A stretch of 64,000 bases of DNA from JAVVHE01 sp032249695 (GTDB lineage Bacteria; Pseudomonadota; Alphaproteobacteria; Sphingomonadales; Sphingomonadaceae). This document shows, piece by piece, positions 53,481 through 62,751 of the stretch. Both the position numbers and the translations under genes were made by a program. Within the stretch, counting starts at the first letter, position 1. Every line of letters starts with the position of its first letter. Under the pieces are notes generated by a model. The model made no database searches. It saw only the letters and a program-made list of their open reading frames with translations, and was not told the origin of the DNA. The stretch is from NCBI GenBank assembly GCA_032249695.1, contig JAVVHE010000005.1:74566-138565 (forward strand), given 5' to 3'.

Positions 53481-54625
53481 TCGGCAGCAATCTGAAAAAC
53501 CGAACGCGGTGCATCCCTTGAACGTCGGCGCTTTGCCCACCAGAGCCATGCGCCATTGCCGGTAATGAACAGTGCCCCCCACGCGTTCGCCAGCCAAAGC
53601 AGCTTCAGCGGCAGCCCCCCATAATCGCCAAAATGGAGCGGACCAGAGATTACCACTGCCTGAAGATAAAGCGGCAGCGGACGCGCCGCAGCGATCTTGC
53701 CGGTCTCTGCATCGACCAATGCCACACCGAACAGCCGCTCGTTCCACGGCTTGGTGCCCATCATTAGGACGGTATAGTGGCGCGGGCTCGAAAACTCAGT
53801 GCCGGGCCAGAAGATTAATTGAGGGTCGCGGTCGGGCATGGCCGCGCGGGCCGCCGACAGCGCCTTGTCGACCGAAACGATCGCCGAGGGTCGTTGCCCG
53901 GCTTTCGCGTCCGCCATCGCCTTCAGCTCTGTATTCTGCCAGGCCATCAGGGCAATCGATCCAAGACCGAGCGCAAGGCCGGTGATGGCGATGGTCGCCG
54001 CCCAGCCAAGCACGACGACCCCGACCAGATTGTGGAGATCGAGCTGCCGCAGCCGCTCGCCACGACCCTGCCGTACCTCGCCGAAGGCCAGCCGCCGGAC
54101 ATAGGGAGTGTAGACGAGCAAACCGGTCACCAGCGCACAGAGGACGAGAAGCGCAATCACGCCGCCGAAAATTTCGCCTGGTATGCCCGCAACCCAGCGC
54201 GCATGCAGCGCCAGCAGCGTGCCGGTCAGGCTCGTCTGCGGGTTGCTGAACTGCAAAGGCTTGCCCGTGCCGCGGTCGAGCAGGATCAGCCTTGCATCGT
54301 CCAGGCGCGTCTGGCCCGGCTTGACCATACCGACGAAGACCTGACCGGGCTCGTCGGGGGACACGCGGAGCGACTGGATGATCTCGCCAGGCGACTGTGC
54401 GGCGGCCGCCTCGGCAATCCGACCGATCGACAGGGGATGCCGCGGGGCGGCGACGACCGGGGGGGCATCGCCCAGCAACCGGTCGACCTCTTCGTGAAAT
54501 ACCAAGACGCTACCCGTCAGGCACAGCAACAGGAAAAACGGCGTCGCGAGCAACCCGGTCCAACGGTGCAGCCACAGGCTGGTGCGGAACCAGCGGGGCA
54601 GCGCGCGGGCTTTCGTGCCGTCCAT
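53477..54625 (-). CDS. PepSY-associated TM protein (ferrisiderophore reductase-like, PiuB type)
   Basis: 382 aa inner-membrane protein. Four main helices carry His residues at their ends: SLWLHRWTGLLATPFFLLL, LLALHARWVAG followed by GGVIALLVLCALVTGLLVY, LDLHNLVGVVVLGWAATIA, and GPLHFGDYGGLPLKLLWLAN. The His pattern suggests haem or flavin-linked reduction of ferric siderophores in the periplasm. Residues near 180-250 include the PepSY-type domain (VDKALSAARAAMPDRDPQLI). The ATG at 54625 overlaps the receptor stop by 4 bases. It follows a frameshifted receptor, so its substrate route may be impaired. Confidence 0.85.
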   Translation of the reverse strand: MDGTKARALPRWFRTSLWLHRWTGLLATPFFLLLCLTGSVLVFHEEVDRLLGDAPPVVAAPRHPLSIGRIAEAAAAQSPGEIIQSLRVSPDEPGQVFVGMVKPGQTRLDDARLILLDRGTGKPLQFSNPQTSLTGTLLALHARWVAGIPGEIFGGVIALLVLCALVTGLLVYTPYVRRLAFGEVRQGRGERLRQLDLHNLVGVVVLGWAATIAITGLALGLGSIALMAWQNTELKAMADAKAGQRPSAIVSVDKALSAARAAMPDRDPQLIFWPGTEFSSPRHYTVLMMGTKPWNERLFGVALVDAETGKIAAARPLPLYLQAVVISGPLHFGDYGGLPLKLLWLANAWGALFITGNGAWLWWAKRRRSRDAPRSVFQIAAE

Positions 54626-56693
54626 CAGAAGCCCGTCGACACGGTCAGCTTGAACTGGCGCGGCATGCCCAGCGACAGGATATGGAAATATTCGCCACCC
54701 CAATAGCGTTCATTCAGCATATTTTCGACATTGGCATTCACCGACAGCGCGCGACCGCCGACGTCGCCGACCCAGCGGACGCCTGCATCGACGGTCGTAA
54801 AGCCACCGATCTGCCGATTATTTGGCACCTCGATCTCGCGCTCGCTGGCATGGAAGAGCCCTGCATTCAGGAACAGACCCCTGACCGCCTCGTGCTCGAC
54901 GAAGAACGTAGTTTGGAACTTCGCGACGCCGTCGGGCGCGCTGCCGTTGATGGCAAAGCCCGTCGCATTGCGGATCTTCGCGTCGAGCCAGGTGACGCCC
55001 GCGATCACGTTCCAGCCGCGCGCGATGCGGCCCGAAAGCGTCGCTTCCGCGCCGGTGTGGACCTGCTTACCATCGACGACAAAGTCAGGGGTGACGCCAT
55101 CGGCACGCGTGGACGCGCCCTGATAGTCGCGGCGCAGATGAAATACCGCCGCGGTGGCGCTGAACCGGCCTAGCTGTGTCTTGACGCCGAGTTCGAACTG
55201 GTCGCTTCCCACCGGTCCAAGCGGTGTGGCCGTCGGGTTGGTGGCGCTGACCGGCGGCGTCGCGCCCTGCTCGAGGCTCTGCGCGTAGCTCGCATAGACC
55301 GACACGTCACGACCGAGCCGCCGCAAGAGGCCGACGCTGGGGGTGAACCTGCGGACGTCGTAGGCGCTGGTCGCATCGAAATTGCGTTGCGAAAAGTCGA
55401 TGTAACGAACCGCGAGCAGCGCCGTCCAAGGTCCAAGCTCGATCCGGTCGGCCAATGTGCCCGAAAGCTGGATCGTGCGGCTGGAGCGGTAGACCGGATC
55501 GTTCGGCAATCTGAAATCGGCGGGGCGCGGGACGTCGACGGGATTGTCAAGCGTTCCGCTGTCGATGGCGAGAAAAACGGATCCCGTGCCGATGAAACGG
55601 GGATCCACCTGCCGGTCGGCGGACAGCGTCAGGTGATGCTTGGCTGCCCCGGTCTGCACCACTCCGGTAATCTTCGCCTGTTGGTGATAGCTTCTTTGCG
55701 CGCTGTTGAAAGCAAGCTCACTATTGTCGATCTTGCCGCCCGGCCCGAGCGTCAGCCCGCTACTACTGTAATAGGTGGGGATTGGGTGAAGCTGCGTACG
55801 CGCAGCGACAGCGTCCAGGAGTCGGCAAAAATCCAGTCGCCGCGAAGTCCGTAGGCACGTTGAATGACATGCAAACGTTCCCATTTTTGGTTGTAGCGTC
55901 GTCGCGGATCTGGCGCTTCCGCAATATCGACCCCGGGTAACGGCAAGAAGGTTGCTGCGCCACCGCTCAGCGGCGCATTGCGTTGCCAGATATAATCCGC
56001 CCGCAGCAGGAACGTGTCGGTCGGACGCCAGTCGAGCGCGCCACTGACGGCGACCCGGCGTTGCTCGTCATCCTGAAGGTAGGTCTCGCCACCCTCATAT
56101 AGCGCGTTGATGCGGAGGCCGACGGTAGGCGTGATCGGTTGGTTGATATCTACGCGCCCCAGCAGATTGCTGTTTGAACGGTAGCTGGCGGTAGCGGTCA
56201 CGAAAGCGCGATCCTTGGGGCACTTGAGTGCATAATCGACGACGCCACCCGGCGGCGCAAAGCCATAGAGGAAGCTTGACGCTCCCTTAATGATGTCGAT
56301 GCGATCGACGAACTCGATGGGAAACTGCGCCGAATACTGGCTTCGCGTGTCGTCAAGCCGCACCTCGGCGGGAAAGCCCCGGATCGCGATGATGGACGCG
56401 CCGAAGCTGTTGAACAGGGATTGCACTGAAGCGTCAGTCGTCTTCAACTCGATCAGCGTGCGGGTCTGGCGCAGTTCAAGCGTGTCGGCAGTGACGCTGT
56501 TGATCGAATAGGGCGTCGTTAGAATGTCAAGCGTGCCGAGAGGCCCGACTTCGGCGACCTTGGCCTGGACGCCGCCGAGCACAACGACGTCGGCTGGCTG
56601 ATCGTTCAATCGATGAAGCTGCTGAGCCATCACTGGAGAACCGAGGCGCCCGATCGCAGCCGCCGCTGAGACTGTCCACAACATCCGCTTCAT
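54625..56693 (-). pseudogene. TonB-dependent siderophore receptor, split by a one-base frameshift
   Basis: The ATG at 56693 has AGGGGG before it and a signal peptide ends MAQ. The first frame contains the plug (PYSINSVTADTLELRQTRTL, IIAIRGFP, FVDRIDIIKGASSFLYGFAP, PGGVVDYALK) and the first barrel strands. It runs off frame and stops near 55752. The second frame holds the rest of the barrel (TPSVGLLRRLGRDVSVYASY) and the end TVSTGF. The span is 2069 bases, one short of 690 codons. Restoring one C in the C4 run (GGGG at 55777-55780 on the given strand) joins the frames as RSFTQSPTYYSSSGL. A sequencing error, true loss, or slippage all fit. Confidence 0.83.
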
Positions 56694-56705
56694 CACCACC
56701 CCCTG

Positions 56706-56722
56706 ATGCGAACGACTCGCAT
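56706..56722. promoter_or_regulatory. Palindrome upstream of the siderophore receptor, possible Fur-type operator
   Basis: ATGCGA-ACGAC-TCGCAT at 56706-56722 has perfect 6-base arms. It lies 13 bases before the receptor start codon, next to its ribosome site. The operon behind it takes up iron, and alphaproteobacterial iron operators can have a TGC...GCA form, so a Fur-type repressor site is a reasonable guess, not a proven match. Confidence 0.4.
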
Positions 56723-57019
56723 TCACGCAGGCCGAATGCCTCGTTCGGCCTCATCGGTCAATTGCTATTGCGAGGCGTTTCCAACATGAGACGCGCCGAT
56801 GCTTCCCTCCATGGATAGATGGGGGCGCTCCAGTAGGAATGACGTTGTTCAGCAGACGGACGGCTGGATTCGAACAACGAGAGTTGTGTTAGAAAGATAA
56901 GCGCGAGATTATGCGAGGTTCAACGCTGCCAGCGTCCGTGATATAAGTCTTTGTCGGCGCATTATTTTTCGCGCCTTGATTTGTTTCACACGCTGTACGG
57001 GCGACGATAACGCCGCGGT
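56723..57019. other. AT-rich spacer between receptor and recombinase remnant
   Basis: About 300 bases without a convincing gene on either strand. It must hold the promoter of the iron operon. An AT-rich stretch (around 56880-56990, including GGCGCATTATTTTTCGCGCC) is notable, but no promoter boxes, terminator or repeat could be called with confidence. Confidence 0.4.
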
Positions 57020-57310
57020 TCATTTTGTAACCGATGCAACATCGGGTGCAAGCGGAATGCGCGGAAGAATTTGATCAACTACGTCCGCAAACTGGCGAAG
57101 GACGGCGTCAAGCTGGAACTCCGGGTGGCGGTCGTTGGTGGCGGATGCGACTGGCTCCACATAGGTCTCGACGAGTTGGTAGCCGCGAGAGGCGCAGTAC
57201 GCTTCGCCCTGCCGCTTCTGGTCGGGGATCGAAACATCATGCTCGGCCTGCCGTGCCGTCGAAACCCGCAGATAAAGGGCGGCGCGCAGAGGGATTGTGG
57301 AAGCGGTCAT
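57020..57310 (-). pseudogene. Serine recombinase N-terminal fragment
   Basis: 96 aa. The first about 65 residues are the N-terminal catalytic domain of a large serine recombinase (AALYLRVSTARQAEHDVSIP, with the nucleophile Ser in RVST, then DQKRQGEAYCASRGYQLVET and ATNDRHPEFQ). The rest of the catalytic domain and the DNA-binding parts are missing. The tail (LDAVLRQFADVVDQILPRIP...) is unrelated sequence after a junction. The ATG overlaps the toxin stop (ATGA), so it was once the third gene of an antitoxin-toxin-recombinase operon, a combination found on mobile islands. Confidence 0.78.
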
Positions 57311-57768
57311 GCCGGACTTTCTTGTGCAGCCGCCTCGTCAGGCGACAACACGGCCACGCCGAACGGCAAAAAATGCTTCGTGTGTCGGGTGACAACGATG
57401 AGTTCATACACTGCGGCGATACCGGCGATCACGGCATCGGCCATTCCTGGGTCGTGACCGGCCGCAAGCGCCTTCGCCTCCAGCCGCCCGCCGATCGCGG
57501 CGGCCTGCGCGTCGAAGCCAATAATCTTGTCATCGTATGTAGAGACGAGACCACTGAGCCATGCTTTCAGGCTCCCGGCCTTCGCCGTTGCCCCCTTATG
57601 GTCGAGGAGCGCGATTCCCTTCTCGATCTCATGGATGGAGACGATCGACAGAAATAGCCGTCCATCGGCGTCCATACGGTCCAGCCAGGCGAGGAAGTCG
57701 GCGGATGCTTCCGCCTTAAACGGCGCGAGCACGGAAACGACGTTGGTGTCGAGAAGGAAGCCGCTCAA
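57307..57768 (-). CDS. PIN-domain (VapC/FitB-type) toxin
   Basis: 153 aa ribonuclease-toxin candidate. Acidic active-site residues are in FLLDTNVVS, SIHEIEKGIALLDHKGA and HDPGMADAVIAGIA. The end reads VVTRHTKHFLPFGVAVLSP, where relatives more often have TRN. The start is TTG at 57768, overlapping the antitoxin TGA (TTGA), so translation depends on the upstream gene. The partner antitoxin is truncated at its N-terminus, so the state of this pair is unclear. PIN toxins usually cleave tRNA, rRNA or mRNA. Confidence 0.85.
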   Translation of the reverse strand: MSGFLLDTNVVSVLAPFKAEASADFLAWLDRMDADGRLFLSIVSIHEIEKGIALLDHKGATAKAGSLKAWLSGLVSTYDDKIIGFDAQAAAIGGRLEAKALAAGHDPGMADAVIAGIAAVYELIVVTRHTKHFLPFGVAVLSPDEAAAQESPA

Positions 57769-57941
57769 AGCTCCACATCCCGCGACGGTTTGAGGTTCCG
57801 CGGAAACTCTCCGCCCGGGAATGTCCTGAGATAGCTGACAAGGCCCGCCCGTTTGCGTGTCAGCGCCTTGCGCGCGATCTCTGCTGCTTCGACCGAAACC
57901 AGGGCCGCAACGGGCTTCCCAACCTCAATTTCGACGCGTGG
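57765..57941 (-). pseudogene. Phd/YefM-type antitoxin, N-terminal part replaced
   Basis: The last 58 codons (from PRVEIEVGKPVAALVSVEAA to KPSRDVEL) match the toxin-binding half of prevent-host-death antitoxins. The expected first part, a DNA-binding beta-alpha fold starting like MxxxTVxEAKxxF, is absent. The frame instead continues upstream to an ATG at 58061 through sequence that belongs, in another frame, to an unrelated gene tail. A chimeric 98-residue protein could be made from that ATG, but it would lack the operator-binding part. Confidence 0.65.
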
Positions 57942-57945
57942 AGCG

Positions 57946-58132
57946 TCAGCCGCCGGAACCGAACAGCTCGTCGAACCATTGCTCGAACACCTCGATCTCG
58001 GCCTTTGTGACCGGTACAGGATGGGGCCAGTCGTCGGTGACGGTCCAGGTGAACAGGTCATGACCTGCGCGGCTTGCCGGGGAACGTCCACGGATAGCCC
58101 AACAGCGCCTCAAGCTGCTCGGATGCCGTGGG
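57946..58132 (-). pseudogene. Frameshifted tail of an unidentified conserved gene
   Basis: Two short minus-strand frames join to one plausible protein end. The first is ASEQLEALLGYPWTFPGKP (58061-58129). A one-base shift near 58070 then leads to GHDLFTWTVTDDWPHPVPVT and IEVFEQWFDELFG up to the stop at 57946. Its acidic, aromatic character is protein-like and unlike the shadow frames around it. I do not recognise the family. It fills the gap between the antitoxin remnant and fabZ and marks a recombination junction. Confidence 0.45.
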
Positions 58133-58241
58133 CGGCCTGCCGCGTCGGCCGCGCGCGCGTCCGCCGCCGCACCCGCTCCGGCCACGACTCCGCGTCGCCG
58201 CTGGTGACGACTGCGCCCGCGATCCCGCCGCGGACGGAGCG

Positions 58242-58697
58242 GTGCTCGGCACGGTCGAGATCGCGGGCGTGCTCGGCATGCTGCCGCATCGCTATCCGAT
58301 GCTGCTCGTCGACCGGGTCGATCGCATCGTGCCCGCTCGGTCGGCGCGCGGGCTCAAGGGCGTGACGGTCAATGAGCCGTTCTTCCAGGGCCACTTCCCC
58401 CGGCGGCCGATCATGGCGGGCGTGCTGATCATCGAGGCGCTGGCTCAGACGGGCGGCGCGCTCGCCGAGGCATCTATGGGCGAGGCTGCGAAGTCCAAGC
58501 TGCTCTACTTCATGGCGATCGAGAACGCGAAATTTTGCGCGCCGGTCGAGCCGGGCTGCCTGCTCGAGCTCTATATCTCGGTCGCCGCCACGCGCGGCCG
58601 CGTGTGGAAGTTCGAGGCGCGCGCCGAGGTAGACGGCCGGGTCTGCACCGAAGCCCAGTTCACAGCGAAGATCGCCGACCCGCCCGCCTCCGACTAG
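58242..58697 (+). CDS. fabZ: (3R)-hydroxyacyl-ACP dehydratase FabZ
   Basis: 151 aa hot-dog-fold dehydratase of fatty-acid elongation. The catalytic His is in LPHRYPMLLVDRV and the Glu in VLIIEALAQTGG; VNEPFFQGHFPRRPIMAG and FMAIENAKFCAPVEPGC complete the family pattern. The GTG at 58242 (GGAG just before it) gives the usual length. An upstream in-frame ATG at 58128 would add 38 Arg/Pro-rich residues and overlap the island remnant. It is isolated from lpxA/lpxD and bamA. Its stop shares the tetramer CTAG with the stop of the convergent receptor gene. Confidence 0.9.
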   Translation: MLGTVEIAGVLGMLPHRYPMLLVDRVDRIVPARSARGLKGVTVNEPFFQGHFPRRPIMAGVLIIEALAQTGGALAEASMGEAAKSKLLYFMAIENAKFCAPVEPGCLLELYISVAATRGRVWKFEARAEVDGRVCTEAQFTAKIADPPASD

Positions 58698-60988
58698 AAC
58701 CGCACGCCCGCCTGCACGCCCCAAATGCGTGGCTCGGCGGGGATGAACGACGGGATGCCGAATGCGCCGCCGGTGTTGCCCGCGTCCAGCAGGAAGCGGC
58801 GGTTGAAAAGGTTGCGGACAAAGGGCGTGACGTCCACGCGCGCGCCGTTGACGCCGAACCGCACGCCGCCGTTCAGGTTGACCAGCACGATCGGCCCCTG
58901 GCTAATAGCCGGGCTGTTCGGTAGTTCAAAGAACAGGCTGCTGCGATGCGCGATGGACGGCGTGAAGAACAGCTGCGCGCCGCCGATCGTTTTCTCGATG
59001 GTGAAGCTGCCCGAGGCCTGCCATGCGGGCGTCAGCCGGAAGCGGGCGTTGCGGAACTGCGGCGCGATGTCGGCGCGGTTGTCGATGGATGCGTCGATGT
59101 AGGACAGATTGGCGTCGACCCGGAGCCAGCCGACCGGCCGTAGCTGCACTTCGGCCTCGACGCCCTGGTTGGTGGCCGAACCCGCGCTTTGCGTCAGCGT
59201 CGCCCCGTTGGGCTGGATGACCGCGACCTGGAAGGCGTCGTACTTTTGAATGAACCCGGCCAGCCCGAGCGACAGGTGGCGCGATGCGTGCTTGAGGCCG
59301 ATCTCGTAGTTCCAGACATTCTCCTCGGCGACGTTCTGCAGTCTGGGGCTCACCACGCTCGCGACGCGCTGCGCGTCGAGCTGCACGACCGGCGAGCGGC
59401 GGCCTTTGGACACGGTGCCATAGGCGTTGGTCGTCCCCGTCACGCGCCACAAGGCGTTGAATCGCGGCAGCACCGCAAAGAAACTGCCGCGCGCGGTGAA
59501 GGTCTGGCCGCCGGTGTCGATCTGCGTGGGGATGAGCGCGGGGGCATTGGTCAGCACCGTGCGCGGGACCTGGGCGAAGTAGCCGCTCTCGCGCGTTTCC
59601 CACAGCAGACGAACGCCCGCGGTCAGCTCGATCGGGCGGAACGGAGTCCATGTCGCGTCCGCAAATCCCGAATACTGATTGTTGCGCCCGCTGTTCTGGA
59701 AGGTTGAACTGTACGGGACCTGGGTGAGGCGGCCGCCGGACAGGATGCTGGTCGCCTGCGCGGCGGTGACGACGCCCTGCGCATTGACGCACGGCAGATT
59801 GGGGATGGGTCGCGCGACGCACTGGATGAAGGTGCCCTCCTCCGACGAGAACGGCACGCGCTGGACCCCGTTCTCGTAGAACCAGTTGAACCCCGCGAAG
59901 CCGCGGAACCGCTCGCCGGTGAACGACACGCGTGTTTCGTGGTTGAACTGGTCGCCACGCGCGTCCTCCGCGAATTCGAGAAACCACGCCGCAGAGCCGT
60001 CCGCGTCGAACACCTCGAGGCTGTCGAACTTGCGGTAGGCGTTGATGACGGTCAGGTTCCAGCGCTCGGCGAACTTCCAGTCCACGGTCAGGTTGGCATC
60101 GTAGATGTCGCGCGTGAGGCCCAGCTTGGGCGCGCCGAGCGTGGCGGCGGATACCGGCGAGCCGCCGAGGAACGCCACGCCGAACGGATTGCCAGGCCCG
60201 GCGGGCGTGGGCAGCGCGCGCGAGACGAACGCGGTGCCGGGGTTGCGCTGGCGATCGTAGGTGAAGATGAGATCGGCCGTCACGTCCGTCCTTGGTCGCC
60301 AGCGCACACTGGCGCGTACTCCGAGCTGGTCGATGCCCTGGAGGTCGTCCTGGTTGGGGGCGAGATTGGGCACGTAGCCGCGACGCGCGCGGTAGTTGAA
60401 CGCTACCCGGCTGGCGAGCGTGTCGTCGCCCGCGTTCAGCATGCCCGACAGATACCGACCGTCGAAATTCCCCGCGCCGCCGCGGATCTCGGCTTCGAAC
60501 CCGGCGCGCGGGCGTGCGGACACCAGGCTGATCGCGCCGATGGTCGATGCGGTGCCGAACAGCGTGGCCTGCGGGCCTTTCACCACCTCCACGCGGTCGA
60601 GATCGTAGATGTCCTGCAACGCGCCGCGGGACCGCGAGATGTCGACGCCGTTATAGTACAGCGTCACGCGCGGCCCCTGCTGCGCCGATCCCGAGTCCGA
60701 GGTGATGCCGCGGATCACGAAGCCGGTGTTGTTCGCGCTCTGCTCCTGCACGAGCAGGCCGGGGATGAAGTAGGACAGGCGATCGAGGTCCTGCACGCCA
60801 AGTTCGCGGATGCGTTCGCCCGTGACGACCGATAGCGTGATCGGCACGTCGACCGCGCGCTGACGGATTTTCTGCGCGGTGACGATGACCGTCTCCGGGC
60901 TCTCCGTCTCCGCGCCACCCGCGGCAGCCTGCGCATACGCCGTCGAGGCGCTGCCGAGCAGCACCGCCATCACCGAAAACCTCACCAC
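58694..60988 (-). CDS. TonB-dependent receptor
   Basis: 764 aa outer-membrane receptor. The GTG at 60988 gives a signal peptide with a basic start (VRFSVMAVLLGSASTAYAQ); ATG 60970 is a possible alternative. ETVIVTAQKIRQRAVDVPIT is the TonB-box region and start of the plug, followed by RLSYFIPGLLV, GFVIRGITSD and VEVVKGPQATLFGTASTIGA. The barrel ends PRIWGVQAGVRF with a terminal Phe. It lies 100 bases behind phoD on the same strand, so a phosphorylated organic substrate or its product is a reasonable guess for the ligand. It is of the broad sphingomonad 'non-siderophore' type. Confidence 0.9.
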   Translation of the reverse strand: MVRFSVMAVLLGSASTAYAQAAAGGAETESPETVIVTAQKIRQRAVDVPITLSVVTGERIRELGVQDLDRLSYFIPGLLVQEQSANNTGFVIRGITSDSGSAQQGPRVTLYYNGVDISRSRGALQDIYDLDRVEVVKGPQATLFGTASTIGAISLVSARPRAGFEAEIRGGAGNFDGRYLSGMLNAGDDTLASRVAFNYRARRGYVPNLAPNQDDLQGIDQLGVRASVRWRPRTDVTADLIFTYDRQRNPGTAFVSRALPTPAGPGNPFGVAFLGGSPVSAATLGAPKLGLTRDIYDANLTVDWKFAERWNLTVINAYRKFDSLEVFDADGSAAWFLEFAEDARGDQFNHETRVSFTGERFRGFAGFNWFYENGVQRVPFSSEEGTFIQCVARPIPNLPCVNAQGVVTAAQATSILSGGRLTQVPYSSTFQNSGRNNQYSGFADATWTPFRPIELTAGVRLLWETRESGYFAQVPRTVLTNAPALIPTQIDTGGQTFTARGSFFAVLPRFNALWRVTGTTNAYGTVSKGRRSPVVQLDAQRVASVVSPRLQNVAEENVWNYEIGLKHASRHLSLGLAGFIQKYDAFQVAVIQPNGATLTQSAGSATNQGVEAEVQLRPVGWLRVDANLSYIDASIDNRADIAPQFRNARFRLTPAWQASGSFTIEKTIGGAQLFFTPSIAHRSSLFFELPNSPAISQGPIVLVNLNGGVRFGVNGARVDVTPFVRNLFNRRFLLDAGNTGGAFGIPSFIPAEPRIWGVQAGVRF

Positions 60989-61087
60989 CTGTTAGCCCCG
61001 TCGTGACTGGATGGTCACGCGATAGCGGGGATGCGTGGCACGCGCGTGTCGGCCGCGCGACAGTTTCGTGGCAGTGCGCGCATGCTG

Positions 61088-62719
61088 CTAAACCGCGAGG
61101 AGCTGCTTCCGCCCGGTCGCAGTGCGCATCCGGTGGGTTCGCGCGGCAGTCGGTCGTCGATCGCGGATGGTGTCGACGAACAGCCACTCGGCCGTCGCGC
61201 CTTCCGGGGAGAGCTCGACCGTCATGTAGCCGCGATCGGCGGTGTTCGCCCAGCGGAGCTCGGGGTTGGCGGAAACGAGCGCGCGAACCACGTCGGCGGA
61301 CGGCACTGTCGGGAAGTAGCTTTCGTACCCCGGGGAGGTGACCGCGTGCCCAGCGAACTCGACGCCCGCCGCGCGACCGTCCTGCTTGAGGTCGAATGCC
61401 CACGCATTGTGGCTGTCGCCCGAGATCACCACGAGGTCCGCACCCGCATGCTGCGCGCTGGTCAACAGCCGGGCGCGCGCGGCCGGATAGCCGCCCCAGC
61501 TGTCGAGATTGAACGGCAGCCCCGCCTTCGCGGCCGCCAGCGAGGCCTGCACCCGCGCGCGGATCGAAAGAGGCGCGCCCGGCGGCAGCCAGTCGGCGAC
61601 CCCGGGCGGGGTCTGGAGATCGCCCAGGACCGTGCCCGAGCCGACGACTTGCCACCGCCGGCCCGCGCGCACCGAATCCGCCATGTTGGACGCCAGCCAA
61701 TGCTCCTGGTCGGAGCCGAACATCGTCCGCGCCGGGTCGCGCCATGCGCCGTCGCGGAAGCGGACGAGCGCAGCCGCAGGGTCGGCATCCTGGAACACCG
61801 GCTCGAGCGCAAGCTGATGCGACCGCGCGAGGAGGCGCGATTCGGTGCGGTAGAGCGAGGCGAGATCGCCGATGTCATACCGTGCCCACGGCGTATCCGA
61901 GACCGGCATCCACTCGCGCCACGCCTGGACCGCGGCGGCGCGGCGATCGGCCCAGTTGCCCTTGCTGGCGTCGTGATGCTCGGCCCCGCCCTCCCAGCTG
62001 TCGTTGGCGGTCTCGTGGTCGTCCCACTGGATCAGGAACGGCAGCCGCGCGTGGAGCGCCTGGAGGTCGGGATCGGCGCGGTAGCAGGCGTAGCGCAGCC
62101 GATAATCGGCGAGGTGCAGCAGCTCGCCTTGCGGTTCGAGCAACCGCGCGGCGACCGCGTCCTTGGCCGACGGGTACTCCCCCTGTCGGTACTCATACAG
62201 ATAATCGCCGAGGTGGATGCCGAGATCGACATCGCCGCGCGCGGCGGTGTGGCCGTAGGCGTTGAACCAGCCGAACGGCAGGTTTGAGCATGAGAACACC
62301 GCGGTGCGGAACCGCTGCACCCGCCCGTCTGGCAGCGTGCGGGTGCGGCCGATGGGCGAGACATGACCGTCGGCGACGAAGCGGTAGAAGTAGGACCGCG
62401 CGGGTTGCAGGCCATCGACGGTCACCTTGGCGGTCCAGTCCCGCCATGGACCCGTGATCGTGTCTCCGCCCGCCACCACGCGGCGGAAGTCCGGAGTTTC
62501 GGCGATCTCGGCTTGCACGCGCGCGTCCGCGCCTGCACCGACGAATCGCGCCCAAAGCAGCATCGAATCCGCCCCCGGCTCGCCGCTCGCGACCGCGTGG
62601 GTGAAGCCGCGCGCCGCCGCGATCTGCGCGACCGCGGCGCGACCGCCCGGCAGCGCGAGCGCGCCGAGCCCGAAGGCTCCGGCGCGGATCAACGAACGGC
62701 GGTCGACGACAAGGCTCAT
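61088..62719 (-). CDS. phoD: PhoD-type alkaline phosphatase/phosphodiesterase
   Basis: 543 aa. The N-terminus VVDRRSLIRAGAFGLGALAL is a twin-arginine signal, fitting export of a folded metalloenzyme. An N-terminal immunoglobulin-like domain (FTHAVASGEPGADSMLLWAR) precedes the catalytic part: VFSCSNLPFGWFNAYGH, VDLGIHLGDYLYEY, FLIQWDDHETANDSWEGG and DLVVISGDSHNAWAFDL, which carry the metal ligands of PhoD. The ATG at 62719 follows GGGGAG. It would release phosphate from phosphodiesters in the periplasm. A possible PHO box lies upstream and a TonB receptor gene follows. Confidence 0.92.
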   Translation of the reverse strand: MSLVVDRRSLIRAGAFGLGALALPGGRAAVAQIAAARGFTHAVASGEPGADSMLLWARFVGAGADARVQAEIAETPDFRRVVAGGDTITGPWRDWTAKVTVDGLQPARSYFYRFVADGHVSPIGRTRTLPDGRVQRFRTAVFSCSNLPFGWFNAYGHTAARGDVDLGIHLGDYLYEYRQGEYPSAKDAVAARLLEPQGELLHLADYRLRYACYRADPDLQALHARLPFLIQWDDHETANDSWEGGAEHHDASKGNWADRRAAAVQAWREWMPVSDTPWARYDIGDLASLYRTESRLLARSHQLALEPVFQDADPAAALVRFRDGAWRDPARTMFGSDQEHWLASNMADSVRAGRRWQVVGSGTVLGDLQTPPGVADWLPPGAPLSIRARVQASLAAAKAGLPFNLDSWGGYPAARARLLTSAQHAGADLVVISGDSHNAWAFDLKQDGRAAGVEFAGHAVTSPGYESYFPTVPSADVVRALVSANPELRWANTADRGYMTVELSPEGATAEWLFVDTIRDRRPTAARTHRMRTATGRKQLLAV

Positions 62720-62751
62720 GGACAGGACTCCCCGGAAGGTCGCCCGGCAAT

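Noticed and set aside
57340..57420. TRHTKHF in the PIN toxin as loss of an active-site residue
   Set aside because: The KHF part occurs in active relatives; only the N to H change is unusual, which is not enough to call the toxin dead.
58691..58700. CTAG shared by the stops of fabZ and the TonB receptor
   Set aside because: Ordinary consequence of tight convergent packing; mentioned in the gene entry only.
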